Source of the DNA: Methylococcales bacterium
Lineage (GTDB): Bacteria > Pseudomonadota > Gammaproteobacteria > Methylococcales > Methylomonadaceae
Direction of reading: 5' to 3'
Assembly: GCA_026399015.1 (NCBI GenBank)
Contig: JAPLRS010000036.1
Coordinates: 1-64,000 of the forward strand
Length of the DNA: 64,000 nt
Position numbers and translations under genes: made by a program. The notes under the pieces were generated by a model. The model worked only from the letters and a program-made list of their open reading frames with translations, did no database searches and was not told the origin of the DNA. Positions 1 to 8,221 of the stretch are shown here, piece by piece (position 1 is the stretch's first letter; each line of letters starts with the position of its first letter).

Positions 1-3000
1 TGAAGATGTGCCTCTAAGTACGTTATCAAGATCATTCCCGGAGCCAGAAATAGCCGTACCTAATAAGTTTAAAACTTCTATATTAGAACTTAAGGTGAAG
101 TCAACAGAGCTATTAATTGTGTCGTAACCTTGGCCTATTTGCTCAACGACTTGATCTGCAGTATTATCGACACCATATGTATCATCACCCAACCCACCAA
201 TTAACGTATCTGCTCCCGCTCCGCCATTAATCGTATCATTCCCCGCTAACCCGTTAATCACATCATTACCCGAAGTGCCTACTAACACATCAGCTAGGTT
301 ACATTCAGTTACACCACTTTGGTTTAGGTTAACAGTTAATGTTTTGCTATCTGTTAACTGACCATCTGATGTTGTCACAGTAAACACTGTGCTGTCATTT
401 ATACCCAAGGTGTTTATCGCCAATGCATCGGGAACAAAGCTATAAGCGCCGCTGGTTTTGTCAACGGTTAAGTTGCCATAAGCACTGCTTAAGCTAACAG
501 TGGTGCCGTTATCGGTGCCGCCGACAATACTATAAGTAAAAGATGTATTGTCAATGTCACTAGTGGCTAATTGGCCATTAAAAGTAGCAAAGCTATCAAA
601 GCAAGCAGTATCTGTGTAATTAATGTCGCTGATGGCTGATAACACAGGGGCATCATCTGTACCCACTATGTTTACGGTAATAGTTGCAGGTGTGCCATCT
701 GCACTAGCAATAGTAAATGTGTCTGTATAGCTTATGCCGGCTACAAACTCATTGTGTGCAGAGCTGGCTACATAAGTCCAGGCGCCTGTGGCATCTATGT
801 TAAATACGCCATATGTGCCGGCTGTGTCGGTTTGGGCTACGATGCTTGCAGAGCTGTCTATATCAGACACATTAACTTTGCCTGTGGTGCTTAATACGGC
901 ATCAGTTTCTATTAGGTCTGCAGATAAGCCATTGGTAACGGCTAGTGCGTTTATGCTAAATAAGTTTATAACTGGGCCGGTGATTACGGCGGCATCGTTA
1001 GTGCCTGTAATAGTTACTGTTACGCTGGTTAAGGTGCCATCTGCACTGGCTACGCTAAAGGTATCGGTTAAAGTGTCGCCGACATTTAAGCTGTTAAACG
1101 CAGAGTTGGCGGTATAAGACCAAGCACCGGTAGTATCAATGGTAAAAGTACCCTGTGTACCTGCTGTGCCGGTTTGTGCTACAAAAGTTGCAGGGCTGTC
1201 GACATCTGTAATAGTTAGTTGACCGCTGGTGCTAAGCGCTGCATTGGTTTCTGATAATGTAACCACGTCGGTGCTTAATATAGCGGCGTCATTGGTGCCT
1301 AAGATGTTTACTGTTACGCTGGTTAAGGTGCCGTCTGCACTGGCTACGCTAAAGGTATCGGTTAAGTTATTGCCGACATTTAAGCTATCAAAAGTTGAGT
1401 TGGCGGTGTATGTCCAAGCGCCGGTTGCATCAATGCTAAAAGTGCCATTAGTGCCTGCTGTCGCTGTTTGTGTTACAAAAGTTGCGGGGTTGTCGACATC
1501 TGTAATGGTAAGTTGACCGCTGGTGCTAAGTACTGCGTTGGTTTCGGATAATGTCACCACGTCGGTGCTTAATATAGCAGCATCGTTTGTGCCTGCTATG
1601 TTTACTGTAATGCTGGCAGTTGTGCCATCTGCTGTGGTGATGGTAAAGCTATCTGTGTAGGTTTGGCCGGCTACAAACTCATTGTGTGCAGAGCTGGCTA
1701 CATAGGTCCATGCGCCTAAGCTGTCTATATTAAAGGTGCCGTATGTACCTAGTGTGTTGGTTTGGGCGTTTATTGTGGCGGCGCTGTCTACATCGGTCAC
1801 CATAAGTTGGCCAGAGGTGCTTAATACTGCATCTGTTTCTATTAAGTCTGCAGAGCTGGTGCCGGTAATTACTGCGGCATCGTTGGTACCAATTATGTTG
1901 ACAGTTACCCAGCTAGTGGTTAGGTCATCACTGCTTACATAAAATGTTTCGGTTAAGGTTTGGCCTGCAGCTAAGGATTGGTAGGCTTCGTAGGCTGTAT
2001 ATGACCAAGCACCAGCTGCATCAATATTAAAGCTGCCGTATGTGCCGGGTGAGTTGAATTGTTCTATAAAGGTTGCGATACCTGTGAGATTAGCGGTATC
2101 AACATCATAAATGCTTAAGGTGCCTGATGCGCTAACGGCAGTGCTTGTTTGGGTAACATCTGCTAAGCCTTCGCCTAAGATGGCGGCATCGTTTGTGCCG
2201 GTAAGGTTTACGTTGACGATGTTTTCTGTGCCATCAACACTGTAAACCACAAATTGTTCACCATAAATCCAGGTGGGTACTAATTCATCATTTGGAGTTG
2301 TGGTTATATAAGTCCATGCGCCTGTGGCATCCATGTTAAAGATGCCGTAGGTGCCCATTAAATTAGTCACGGGTCTATAGGCGCTTTCGTTTACATCTAC
2401 ATCTACTATGGTTAATTGGCCAGATGCGCTTAATACGGCGTTGGTTTCTGTTAAGTCTGCACCGGCAACGCCACCAAAAGTGGGTAGGTCGTTAACTGGT
2501 GCTATGTATACTGTTTTTGTGGCAGGTACAGAGACTGTGCCGTCATTAACATCGTAGCTTAAAGTAAGCGTGCCATTGTAATTTAAGTCTGGCGTTATGG
2601 TGTAAGTGTCTGTTATAGCGTCATAAACAATGGTGCCATGATCTGCTGTTAGGTTTAATACGCTTAAAATATCACCATCAACGTCTATGTAATCTTGTAA
2701 TAGCGAAAAACCGCCTACTGAGTAATCTGTGTCTTCAATACCATCAACTAATTTAACCGGTAAGCCAGTTAGGGCGTCTATTATGGGTGAATATTGGGGG
2801 GCGTCATTAACGGGTGTTAAAAAGACGGGTACGCCGATGGGGAGTGTGCCTTTTTGGGCTGATGACACGCCGTTGATATTGATGGCGTTAAATTCAAAGG
2901 CGGTAAATGCGCCGTTGTCGTTAAGGTTGGGGATCCAATAGGCGTTTAGTGTGTCATAAATGATATCGTTACTGCCTGCAGCCCATTCTGTGGCACTGGC

Positions 3001-3783
3001 TAAATCTGTACCAATTAATAGTGCGCCAAAGGGTACGTTGGTAATTTGAAAGCTGGTAATAGCGCCGTTGCCTTTTTCTGTTATGGCGCCATTTAATAAG
3101 CCTACGTTTAATAAGTTTGCAAATGTGATGGTGGTTGTGGTGTCTTCATCTGCTGTGGTTACAAACACGCCTGGGGTAAAGGGTGTTAAGCCTGGTGAGT
3201 TAACGGCGTTGCTATTAACGCCGCCACCACCTGCGCCGTTTGCTAATGTACCAATGTAGGCGTTTACGGCGGCTGCGTCTATGGCTAAGCCTGCTTCTAT
3301 TGAGCCGATGGCTGTTTCTAGTGTCCAGTTACCACCTAAGAGGGCTGAGCCTGTTATGTCTGATGATGCCGCTACGTCTTTGTGGGTAAGGGCTGAGATT
3401 TGTTTAACAAAGTCTACGCCAGCTGCGGTGCTGGTTACGTCGCAGCCATAGAGTAATAGATCACCAGTGGCTGATAAGGCGTCACCCAGTGTGCTTAATT
3501 GGCTGGCGTAGTCGTTTATGTTGGCACTGTTTAGTGTGCTTGATCCTAAATATAATTCGCCGGCACTACCATGTGAGATTATCTGAATGCTTTGTAAAGG
3601 AGCGTTGCTTCCGATTAATAACTGGCTGTTTAAGTAGTCATTAATTTGTGTTAAGCCATCTTTAGTGGCATCTAAGATTATTACCGCTGTATCAGGTTTT
3701 ACCCCAGCGGCTAAGTCTTGATAATTTGCTACTTGGCTATCAATAACCAAGAGATTTAACGGTGAGCTTGTTAATTGAGTCAT
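1..3783 (-). CDS. DUF4347 / VCBS / RTX giant surface protein, 3' end cut by window edge
   Basis: Reading from ATG at 3783 down to base 1 gives 1261 codons with no stop. The gene is partial and continues left of the window. Residues about 10-160 are a DUF4347 domain (IISHGSAGELYLG, LLYGCDV, LGGNWTLE), common at the N-terminus of giant secreted adhesins. Cadherin-like domains follow, then six VCBS repeats of about 100 residues (about 434-1044), most ending in GTNDAA. A last VCBS-like domain leads into RTX calcium-binding repeats from about residue 1168 (GLAGNDTINGGAGADTLIGG). The start has AGG 8-9 bases upstream. There is no Sec signal, which fits type I secretion by a C-terminal signal that lies outside the window. 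No ABC exporter genes are seen nearby. Plus-strand ORFs in this interval are shadows. The domain calls are firm; an adhesin role is inferred. Confidence 0.9.
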   Translation of the reverse strand, partial: MTQLTSSPLNLLVIDSQVANYQDLAAGVKPDTAVIILDATKDGLTQINDYLNSQLLIGSNAPLQSIQIISHGSAGELYLGSSTLNSANINDYASQLSTLGDALSATGDLLLYGCDVTSTAAGVDFVKQISALTHKDVAASSDITGSALLGGNWTLETAIGSIEAGLAIDAAAVNAYIGTLANGAGGGGVNSNAVNSPGLTPFTPGVFVTTADEDTTTTITFANLLNVGLLNGAITEKGNGAITSFQITNVPFGALLIGTDLASATEWAAGSNDIIYDTLNAYWIPNLNDNGAFTAFEFNAININGVSSAQKGTLPIGVPVFLTPVNDAPQYSPIIDALTGLPVKLVDGIEDTDYSVGGFSLLQDYIDVDGDILSVLNLTADHGTIVYDAITDTYTITPDLNYNGTLTLSYDVNDGTVSVPATKTVYIAPVNDLPTFGGVAGADLTETNAVLSASGQLTIVDVDVNESAYRPVTNLMGTYGIFNMDATGAWTYITTTPNDELVPTWIYGEQFVVYSVDGTENIVNVNLTGTNDAAILGEGLADVTQTSTAVSASGTLSIYDVDTANLTGIATFIEQFNSPGTYGSFNIDAAGAWSYTAYEAYQSLAAGQTLTETFYVSSDDLTTSWVTVNIIGTNDAAVITGTSSADLIETDAVLSTSGQLMVTDVDSAATINAQTNTLGTYGTFNIDSLGAWTYVASSAHNEFVAGQTYTDSFTITTADGTTASITVNIAGTNDAAILSTDVVTLSETNAVLSTSGQLTITDVDNPATFVTQTATAGTNGTFSIDATGAWTYTANSTFDSLNVGNNLTDTFSVASADGTLTSVTVNILGTNDAAILSTDVVTLSETNAALSTSGQLTITDVDSPATFVAQTGTAGTQGTFTIDTTGAWSYTANSAFNSLNVGDTLTDTFSVASADGTLTSVTVTITGTNDAAVITGPVINLFSINALAVTNGLSADLIETDAVLSTTGKVNVSDIDSSASIVAQTDTAGTYGVFNIDATGAWTYVASSAHNEFVAGISYTDTFTIASADGTPATITVNIVGTDDAPVLSAISDINYTDTACFDSFATFNGQLATSDIDNTSFTYSIVGGTDNGTTVSLSSAYGNLTVDKTSGAYSFVPDALAINTLGINDSTVFTVTTSDGQLTDSKTLTVNLNQSGVTECNLADVLVGTSGNDVINGLAGNDTINGGAGADTLIGGLGDDTYGVDNTADQVVEQIGQGYDTINSSVDFTLSSNIEVLNLLGTAISGSGNDLDNVLRGTSS
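640..2487 (-). repeat. Six tandem VCBS-type coding repeats
   Basis: Within the giant surface protein, about 100-residue units recur with the pattern ETxAVLSxSGQL-x-DVD, then GT-x-G-x-F-x-ID-x-x-GAW-x-Y, then DGT-x-x-x-V-x-VN-x-x-GTNDAA. The two units near 1000-1550 are nearly identical in DNA as well, which points to recent duplication. The units farther from them are more diverged. Confidence 0.85.
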
Positions 3784-3956
3784 GATAATTACCTGCGTTT
3801 ATATATTAAGTTTAAGTTTTGTTAAGTTCTTTTAAGTACTGTTCGGGTACTGCTAATTTCTAATTGCGTTACTTTTAAACGGTCTTGTTATTAAGCTAGG
3901 TGACTTAATGTTTAGATCTGTTTTCTGTGTACCGCACTCTGTTTTCATTTGTTTCT

Positions 3957-4000
3957 TTTAAGTACTGTTACGTTTTTTATGTACTGTTACGTTTTTTTAA
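3957..4000. repeat. Direct repeat upstream of the surface-protein gene
   Basis: The string GTACTGTTACGTTTTTT occurs twice in a row, 18 bases apart. Two related GTACTG sequences lie nearer the gene, at about 3837 and 3847. They sit 55-220 bases upstream of the start codon of the minus-strand surface protein. Repeated sites in a leader or promoter can be regulator sites, but no known operator is recognised. Confidence 0.4.
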
Positions 4001-4403
4001 AAGTTACTTTGTTAAGATATTAAAATTTAACTCTGACATAAAATTTAATATCTTTAAAATCTTTTAACATTTAAAAAGTTCGAGTGAATATTATCACAAC
4101 AAAAAAAAAGTAAAAGCTTTTTGTTTAATATTTTTAATTTATTTTTTATTATTTTTTATTTTTATTGAATTTGTGTTTTTATATTATTGTTTTATATGGT
4201 TTTATTTTAATATTTCATTTTTATGAAATGTTAAATTATTTTCATATATTTGGATGTATTTATTATAAATGGATGCGTTATTTTTGCTGTCGCTGGGTTT
4301 CAGGGTGAGGTTAAAATATTAATACTACATATTTATGTGGGGTGTAGTGGTTTTAAAACAAAAATAACTTTATTTTTATGTGGAAGTGGTTGTTGATAGG
4401 CTT

Positions 4404-4769
4404 CCTTCGACAGGCTCAGGACGAACGGGGGGGTGTAATATCCTTCGACAGGCTCAGGACGAACGGGATGGAGTAATATCCTTCGACAAGCTTCCTTCGA
4501 CAGGCTCAGGACGAACGGAGTCATATACGCGAGGTTATTGGTAAAACATACTTACTTAAACATACTTGCTTAAGCAAGATTGGTGTTTAAAGGATGATTG
4601 TTTGAGCAAGATTGGTTATAAAAAACGCCGTTCGCTCTGAGCCTGTCGAAGAGTAAATATCCTTCGACAGGCTCAGGACGAACGGGGATGGTGTAATATT
4701 TGAGGTGAGTTTGATTATCCGTTCGTGGTGGGTTTGATTATCCGTTCGTGGTGAGCCTGTCGAACCATG
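4404..4769. repeat. Cluster of REP-like palindromic elements
   Basis: At least four direct copies of a 25-bp unit with core CCTTCGACAGGCTCAGGAC, ending GAACGG, start at 4404, 4442, 4494 and 4661. One inverted copy lies at about 4628-4651, and two GTTCGTGGTG variants start at 4719 and 4742. Direct and inverted copies can pair (for example 4628-4651 with 4661-4685). The same family recurs at 34390-34449 and 36566-36779. Short, extragenic, dispersed and palindromic is the definition of REP elements. The family name is not known to me. Confidence 0.85.
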
Positions 4770-4850
4770 AATAACTTTGTGGGGTATCATGGTTTGGTAT
4801 GGCTGTTGAGTGGATTGATTTTTGATTTTTGAGTTTTAACAGGGGCTGGT

Positions 4851-5174
4851 ATGTTTTGGGTTTATATTTTACGTTGCGCTGATGATAGTTATTACACTGG
4901 ACATACTGAGAATTTGGAAATTAGAATCGGGCAGCATCAGTTGGGTGCAGTTGCAGGTTATACTGCGACGCGTTTACCGGTTACGCTTGTATGGTCACAA
5001 CCAACCGCTACGCGAGAAGAGGCTCTGTCTGCTGAGAGGCAAGTAAAAGGCTGGAGCCGTAAGAAAAAAGAAGCCATGATGCGCGGAGATTGGTCTGAAG
5101 TATCCCGCCTAGCTAAGAACCATAGGATGCTGCCGATAGTGGCATCAAAATACACTCTAAAATTGATTAATTAG
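4851..5174 (+). CDS. GIY-YIG domain protein (UPF0213-like)
   Basis: A 107-residue protein that is almost entirely a GIY-YIG nuclease fold. The N-terminus reads WVYILRCADDSYYTGHTENL, so the family's two motif strands are present as VYIL and YYTG. The conserved basic position is in LEIRIGQH, and the conserved Glu follows in EALSAERQVKGWSRKKKEAM. Length and layout match the small stand-alone UPF0213/YhbQ-like group, whose cellular role is poorly defined (possible DNA nicking or repair). ATG at 4851 has AGGGG 5-9 bases upstream. It sits right beside the REP cluster, which may be significant. There is no operon partner. The family call is firm; nuclease activity is inferred. Confidence 0.88.
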   Translation: MFWVYILRCADDSYYTGHTENLEIRIGQHQLGAVAGYTATRLPVTLVWSQPTATREEALSAERQVKGWSRKKKEAMMRGDWSEVSRLAKNHRMLPIVASKYTLKLIN

Positions 5175-5333
5175 GGGTGGTGGTTTGGGTGTAATTGTCT
5201 ATAGGCTTTTCGTTACGCTTAACTTTAAGGTAAAATGCCAGCAATGATGATTAGACAAAGCAGGTGGGCATTAAACCTTATCTTGTTTGCCCAGCCATTG
5301 ATTAATAATATTTAATAATAAAGGAGTAAAGCG

Positions 5334-5741
5334 ATGAAAAAGAGTTTGTTTTTGGCGGTTGCAATGCTAGTTTCAAGCAATGTTTTTGCGGTAACTGATC
5401 ATTATGTTTTGCGTGACACTGATCATAATCATGTACAACATTTAAAAATCACTAGCTTAAATGGTGAAATCATCGTTTCTGAAGATGTGGATTTTGAACC
5501 AACTATAAGTGAAGCAGGCAGACCCGCTTGTTCTGCTGATGTTTCTGGTGAAGCTAAAAAAGTTGCAGAAAACGAGTTAGTGTTAAGAAAACATTTATCA
5601 GGTGAAAAAGCGGTATGTGAGTTAAAAATCCATTTAACTCCAACTGGCGCAAGAGTTGATCAATCAGACGGTTGCCAAAATTACGCGGCGGGCATCTGCC
5701 ACTTTACTTCTGATGGTAAAGAGTTAGTTAAAATCCAATAA
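5334..5741 (+). CDS. Small exported protein of unknown function
   Basis: A 135-residue protein. Residues 1-19 form a clear Sec signal peptide (MKKSLFLAVAMLVSSNVFA, cut before VTDH). The mature part is about 116 residues, hydrophilic, with four cysteines (PACSAD, AVCELK, DGCQNY, GICHFT) that could form two disulfides in the periplasm. It starts at 5334 with AAGGAG well placed at about 5321. The gene stands alone, facing the convergent comM. I recognise no family. Confidence 0.75.
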   Translation: MKKSLFLAVAMLVSSNVFAVTDHYVLRDTDHNHVQHLKITSLNGEIIVSEDVDFEPTISEAGRPACSADVSGEAKKVAENELVLRKHLSGEKAVCELKIHLTPTGARVDQSDGCQNYAAGICHFTSDGKELVKIQ

Positions 5742-5761
5742 GCCTGATTAAATTATATAAA

Positions 5762-5850
5762 ATTTCATTAAATAAGATTTTTATTAAGTAAGATAATTTC
5801 ATTAAATAAGATTTTTATTAAACAAGATAATTTCATTAAATTTAAGATAA
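5762..5850. repeat. 34-bp tandem repeat, 2.6 copies
   Basis: The unit begins ATTTCATTAAATAAGA and starts at 5762, 5796 and 5830 (last copy partial), an exact 34-bp period. It is AT-rich and lies between the convergent ends of the exported-protein gene and comM, just before the comM terminator. No function is evident. Confidence 0.8.
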
Positions 5851-5883
5851 AAAAAAGCCCAGTTTCATAAAGTGAGACTGGGC
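5849..5883 (-). terminator. Rho-independent terminator for comM
   Basis: An 11-bp stem (GCCCAGTTTCA at 5857 pairing with TGAGACTGGGC ending 5883, one G-U pair) with a 5-base loop, followed on the minus strand by eight Ts (5849-5856). It lies about 90 bases past the comM stop. Confidence 0.8.
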
Positions 5884-5974
5884 ATTCATGGTGTATAACT
5901 TTGCACCACATCACCATAAAACTATTGTTTAAAATAGCTAACGCGATTTTACTCCGTAAACAGAATTAAACCTA

Positions 5975-7801
5975 TTATTTTGTTCTATCTAATTTCCGGT
6001 AACTTATGGCTTCGCTTAAATGTTGAAGGCTAATGTCTTTGGCGTTGGCTAAATCTGCAATAGTGCGGGCTAGTTTTAAGATGCGGTGATAGGCGCGGTG
6101 CGATAAGCCAAATTTGGTCATGGCTTTTTCTAATAATTCATGGCTGGCTTCGTTTAAGATACATATCTGTTTTACTTCTTTGGCGCTTAACGCCGAATTG
6201 GCTTTGCCACTACGGGCTAATGCTAGGTTTCTGGCGGCAATCACGCGGGTTCTAATGCTGGCGCTGCTTTCTTCTCCCTCGGGTGCGCCTCTGCGTAATA
6301 CGTCATGCGAGACTCTGGGTACTTCTAGGTGCATATCAATTCTATCTAATAATGGGCCGGATACTTTGGCTCTGTAGCGACTGACTTGTTCTGATGTGCA
6401 ATGACATCTGCCAGAGCTGTCACCTAAATAACCACAGGGGCAGGGGTTCATGGCGCCGATTAATTGAAATCTTGCCGGAAAATCAACTTGGTGTGCGGCT
6501 CTTGATATGGTGATGTGTCCGGATTCTAAGGGTTCTCTGAGTACTTCTAATACTTTTCGGTCAAATTCTGGCAGTTCATCTAAAAATAAGGTGCCGTTGT
6601 GCGCTAAGGATATTTCACCGGGTTTAGGGTTGCTGCCTCCACCCACTAAGGCCACGGCTGAGGCGGTATGGTGCGGTGCTCTGTAAGGTGGTTTTAACCA
6701 ATTGGCCACGCTAAAACCTTGGTCACTAATAGAGGCTATAGCCGCAGATTCTTGCGCTTGGTGTTCGGTTAATAACGGCAATATGCTGGGTAAGCGCGCT
6801 GCTAGCATTGATTTACCTGTGCCAGGCGGGCCAATTAACAATAAATTATGCGCCCCAGCTGCGGCAATCTCAAATGCGCGTTTTACATGATATTGTCCAT
6901 GTACATCGGCAAAGTCTAGTTCTTCAATAATGTAAGCAGGTGTATCGATTACTAAGGTTTCTTTGTTTAAGCTAGGTTTTATTCTAGTAACTGTATCAAT
7001 ATTAAATTTTGTATCGGAGGAGTCACTTTCAATTAAATTATCAGTTGCCTTATCAGAATCTGCGTCTGTTAATGTATTCGGTTTACTGCTGATGTCCTTA
7101 TTTGAGGATGGGGCAGGAATTGTAAGAGGTGATTCTGAATCTTTATCTGTTTCATAATTAATGTTCTTTGAGCAAATATTGGTCGAGGTAGCATTGGATT
7201 GTAATCTTAAGTTATTTGCAGAGTCTGTATTAAGTTCAGAGGTTAAATCTTTGCTTAAATTTTCATCGGAATTCTGTGGCACACTTGATTTAGCACCTGA
7301 TAAATAGGCGCAGACTTCGAGCAAGTGGCTGGCGGGGATGAGTTTTATGCCTTTTACTAAGGCGGCTTCTGCGCTGTTCTCTTTGGGCAAGATGAGTGTT
7401 CTGCCGGCTTTAAAGGCTTGGATGGCAATGGGTAATACGCCTTTTATAGGGCGAAGGTCCCCACCTAATGATAGTTCGCCTATGCATTCGTAGTCTGCAA
7501 GTTTGGCGAGTGGGATTTGTTCTGAGGCGGCTAATATGCCTAGGGCAATGGCTAGGTCAAAGCGTCCGCCTTCTTTGGGTAAGTCTGCTGGGGCAAGGTT
7601 AACGGTGATGCGTTGGGCAGGAAAGTCAAAATGTGAGTTTAATAGGGCACCGCGGACTCGGTCTTTGCTTTCTTTAACGGCTGTTTCGGCTAGCCCAACC
7701 ATGTTTAAGCAGGGTAAGCCATTGGCTATATGAACTTCAACTAAAACTTGTGGCGCTTGTATACCAGAGCGGCCACGGCTAAAAATAACTGCTAAGCCCA
7801 C
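5975..7801 (-). CDS. comM: ComM/YifB AAA+ protein with a large acidic linker
   Basis: A 608-residue Mg-chelatase-like AAA+ protein. ComM is a helicase for branch migration during natural transformation. The N-terminal Lon-protease-like domain spans residues 1-165 (VNLAPADLPKEGGRFDLAIA). Walker A is GPPGTGKS at about 324-331 and Walker B is GTLFLDELPEF. A Cys cluster (NPCPCGYLGDSSGRCHC) and the C-terminal helical domain follow. Family members are usually about 500 residues. The excess is a Ser/Asp/Asn-rich low-complexity stretch at about 170-285, between the two domains. ubiK lies upstream on the same strand, a common gammaproteobacterial neighbour. A hairpin terminator follows. The function call is firm and the insertion is unusual. 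Confidence 0.93.
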   Translation of the reverse strand: MGLAVIFSRGRSGIQAPQVLVEVHIANGLPCLNMVGLAETAVKESKDRVRGALLNSHFDFPAQRITVNLAPADLPKEGGRFDLAIALGILAASEQIPLAKLADYECIGELSLGGDLRPIKGVLPIAIQAFKAGRTLILPKENSAEAALVKGIKLIPASHLLEVCAYLSGAKSSVPQNSDENLSKDLTSELNTDSANNLRLQSNATSTNICSKNINYETDKDSESPLTIPAPSSNKDISSKPNTLTDADSDKATDNLIESDSSDTKFNIDTVTRIKPSLNKETLVIDTPAYIIEELDFADVHGQYHVKRAFEIAAAGAHNLLLIGPPGTGKSMLAARLPSILPLLTEHQAQESAAIASISDQGFSVANWLKPPYRAPHHTASAVALVGGGSNPKPGEISLAHNGTLFLDELPEFDRKVLEVLREPLESGHITISRAAHQVDFPARFQLIGAMNPCPCGYLGDSSGRCHCTSEQVSRYRAKVSGPLLDRIDMHLEVPRVSHDVLRRGAPEGEESSASIRTRVIAARNLALARSGKANSALSAKEVKQICILNEASHELLEKAMTKFGLSHRAYHRILKLARTIADLANAKDISLQHLSEAISYRKLDRTK

Positions 7802-7860
7802 GGGCTGGTGGTGCTATTAGTTTGCATTTGATTCAAAAGGATTAGGAGAGAGGGCGGGTA

Positions 7861-7895
7861 GTTGTCGCTATAGACGGCGAACCGGCTATAGCAAC
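7861..7895 (-). other. Stable hairpin between ubiK and comM
   Basis: On the minus strand GTTGCTATAG and CTATAGC...CAAC pair around an inner CGG-TTCG-CCG stem, giving a long hairpin with a UUCG loop and a 2-base bulge. There is no T-run on either side, so a classical terminator is unlikely. It may attenuate, or stabilise mRNA ends between ubiK and comM. Confidence 0.5.
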
Positions 7896-7930
7896 CCCTA
7901 TAAAAACTAAACGCGGGGGCGTGAAGTTGT

Positions 7931-8188
7931 TTATTCTGCTGTGTTGCTTAGGCTTTTTTCTAAATCAGCAACGCGTTTTTCTAAGTCTTCTAGTTTACTA
8001 CGAGTTTTTGCTAAAACCAACTTTTGTACTTCAAATTCTTCACGAGTCACTAACTCTAATTTACCCAAGGCAGCTTGTAAGATGCCATTAAAGGTTTTTT
8101 CTATATCATCTTTAAAGGTGTTTAGACCAGGAGGGATCGCGCCAGCCAATTTGTTGGCGATATCATCAATAGCTTTAGGATCAAACAT
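7931..8188 (-). CDS. ubiK: UbiK, ubiquinone biosynthesis accessory factor (YqiC/BMFP family)
   Basis: An 85-residue protein with the standard layout of the family: an N-terminal amphipathic part (MFDPKAIDDIANKLAGAIP, then GLNTFKDDIEKTF) and a C-terminal coiled coil (LEDLEKRVADLEKSL) that trimerises. In Escherichia coli UbiK binds UbiJ and helps the aerobic ubiquinone complex work on membrane lipids. It lies 33 bases after speE and upstream of comM, all on the minus strand, so the three may share a transcript. Length and sequence match the family closely. Confidence 0.88.
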   Translation of the reverse strand: MFDPKAIDDIANKLAGAIPPGLNTFKDDIEKTFNGILQAALGKLELVTREEFEVQKLVLAKTRSKLEDLEKRVADLEKSLSNTAE

Positions 8189-8221
8189 TTTTATAATCTC
8201 TTTGTTAGTTTGTAAAATTAT

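Larger units (their letters stand above)
3784..4850. other. 1.07-kb spacer: AT-rich upstream region plus REP cluster
   Basis: The spacer between the divergent surface-protein gene and the GIY-YIG gene. Its left part (to about 4300) is extremely AT-rich and should hold the promoter and 5' leader of the surface-protein gene. The right part holds the REP-like repeats listed separately. Apparent ORFs here on the minus strand (near 4333-4524 and 4587-4790) are the repeats read as peptide. I see no real gene. Confidence 0.7.

Noticed and set aside
788-3259. Plus-strand ORFs of 62-109 residues within the first 3.3 kb
   Set aside because: All are shadows of the minus-strand giant surface-protein frame, which has clear domains over the whole interval.
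4333-4790. Two minus-strand small ORFs with the recurring peptide PFVLSLSKE
   Set aside because: The peptide is the REP element read in frame. There is no ribosome site or other coding evidence.
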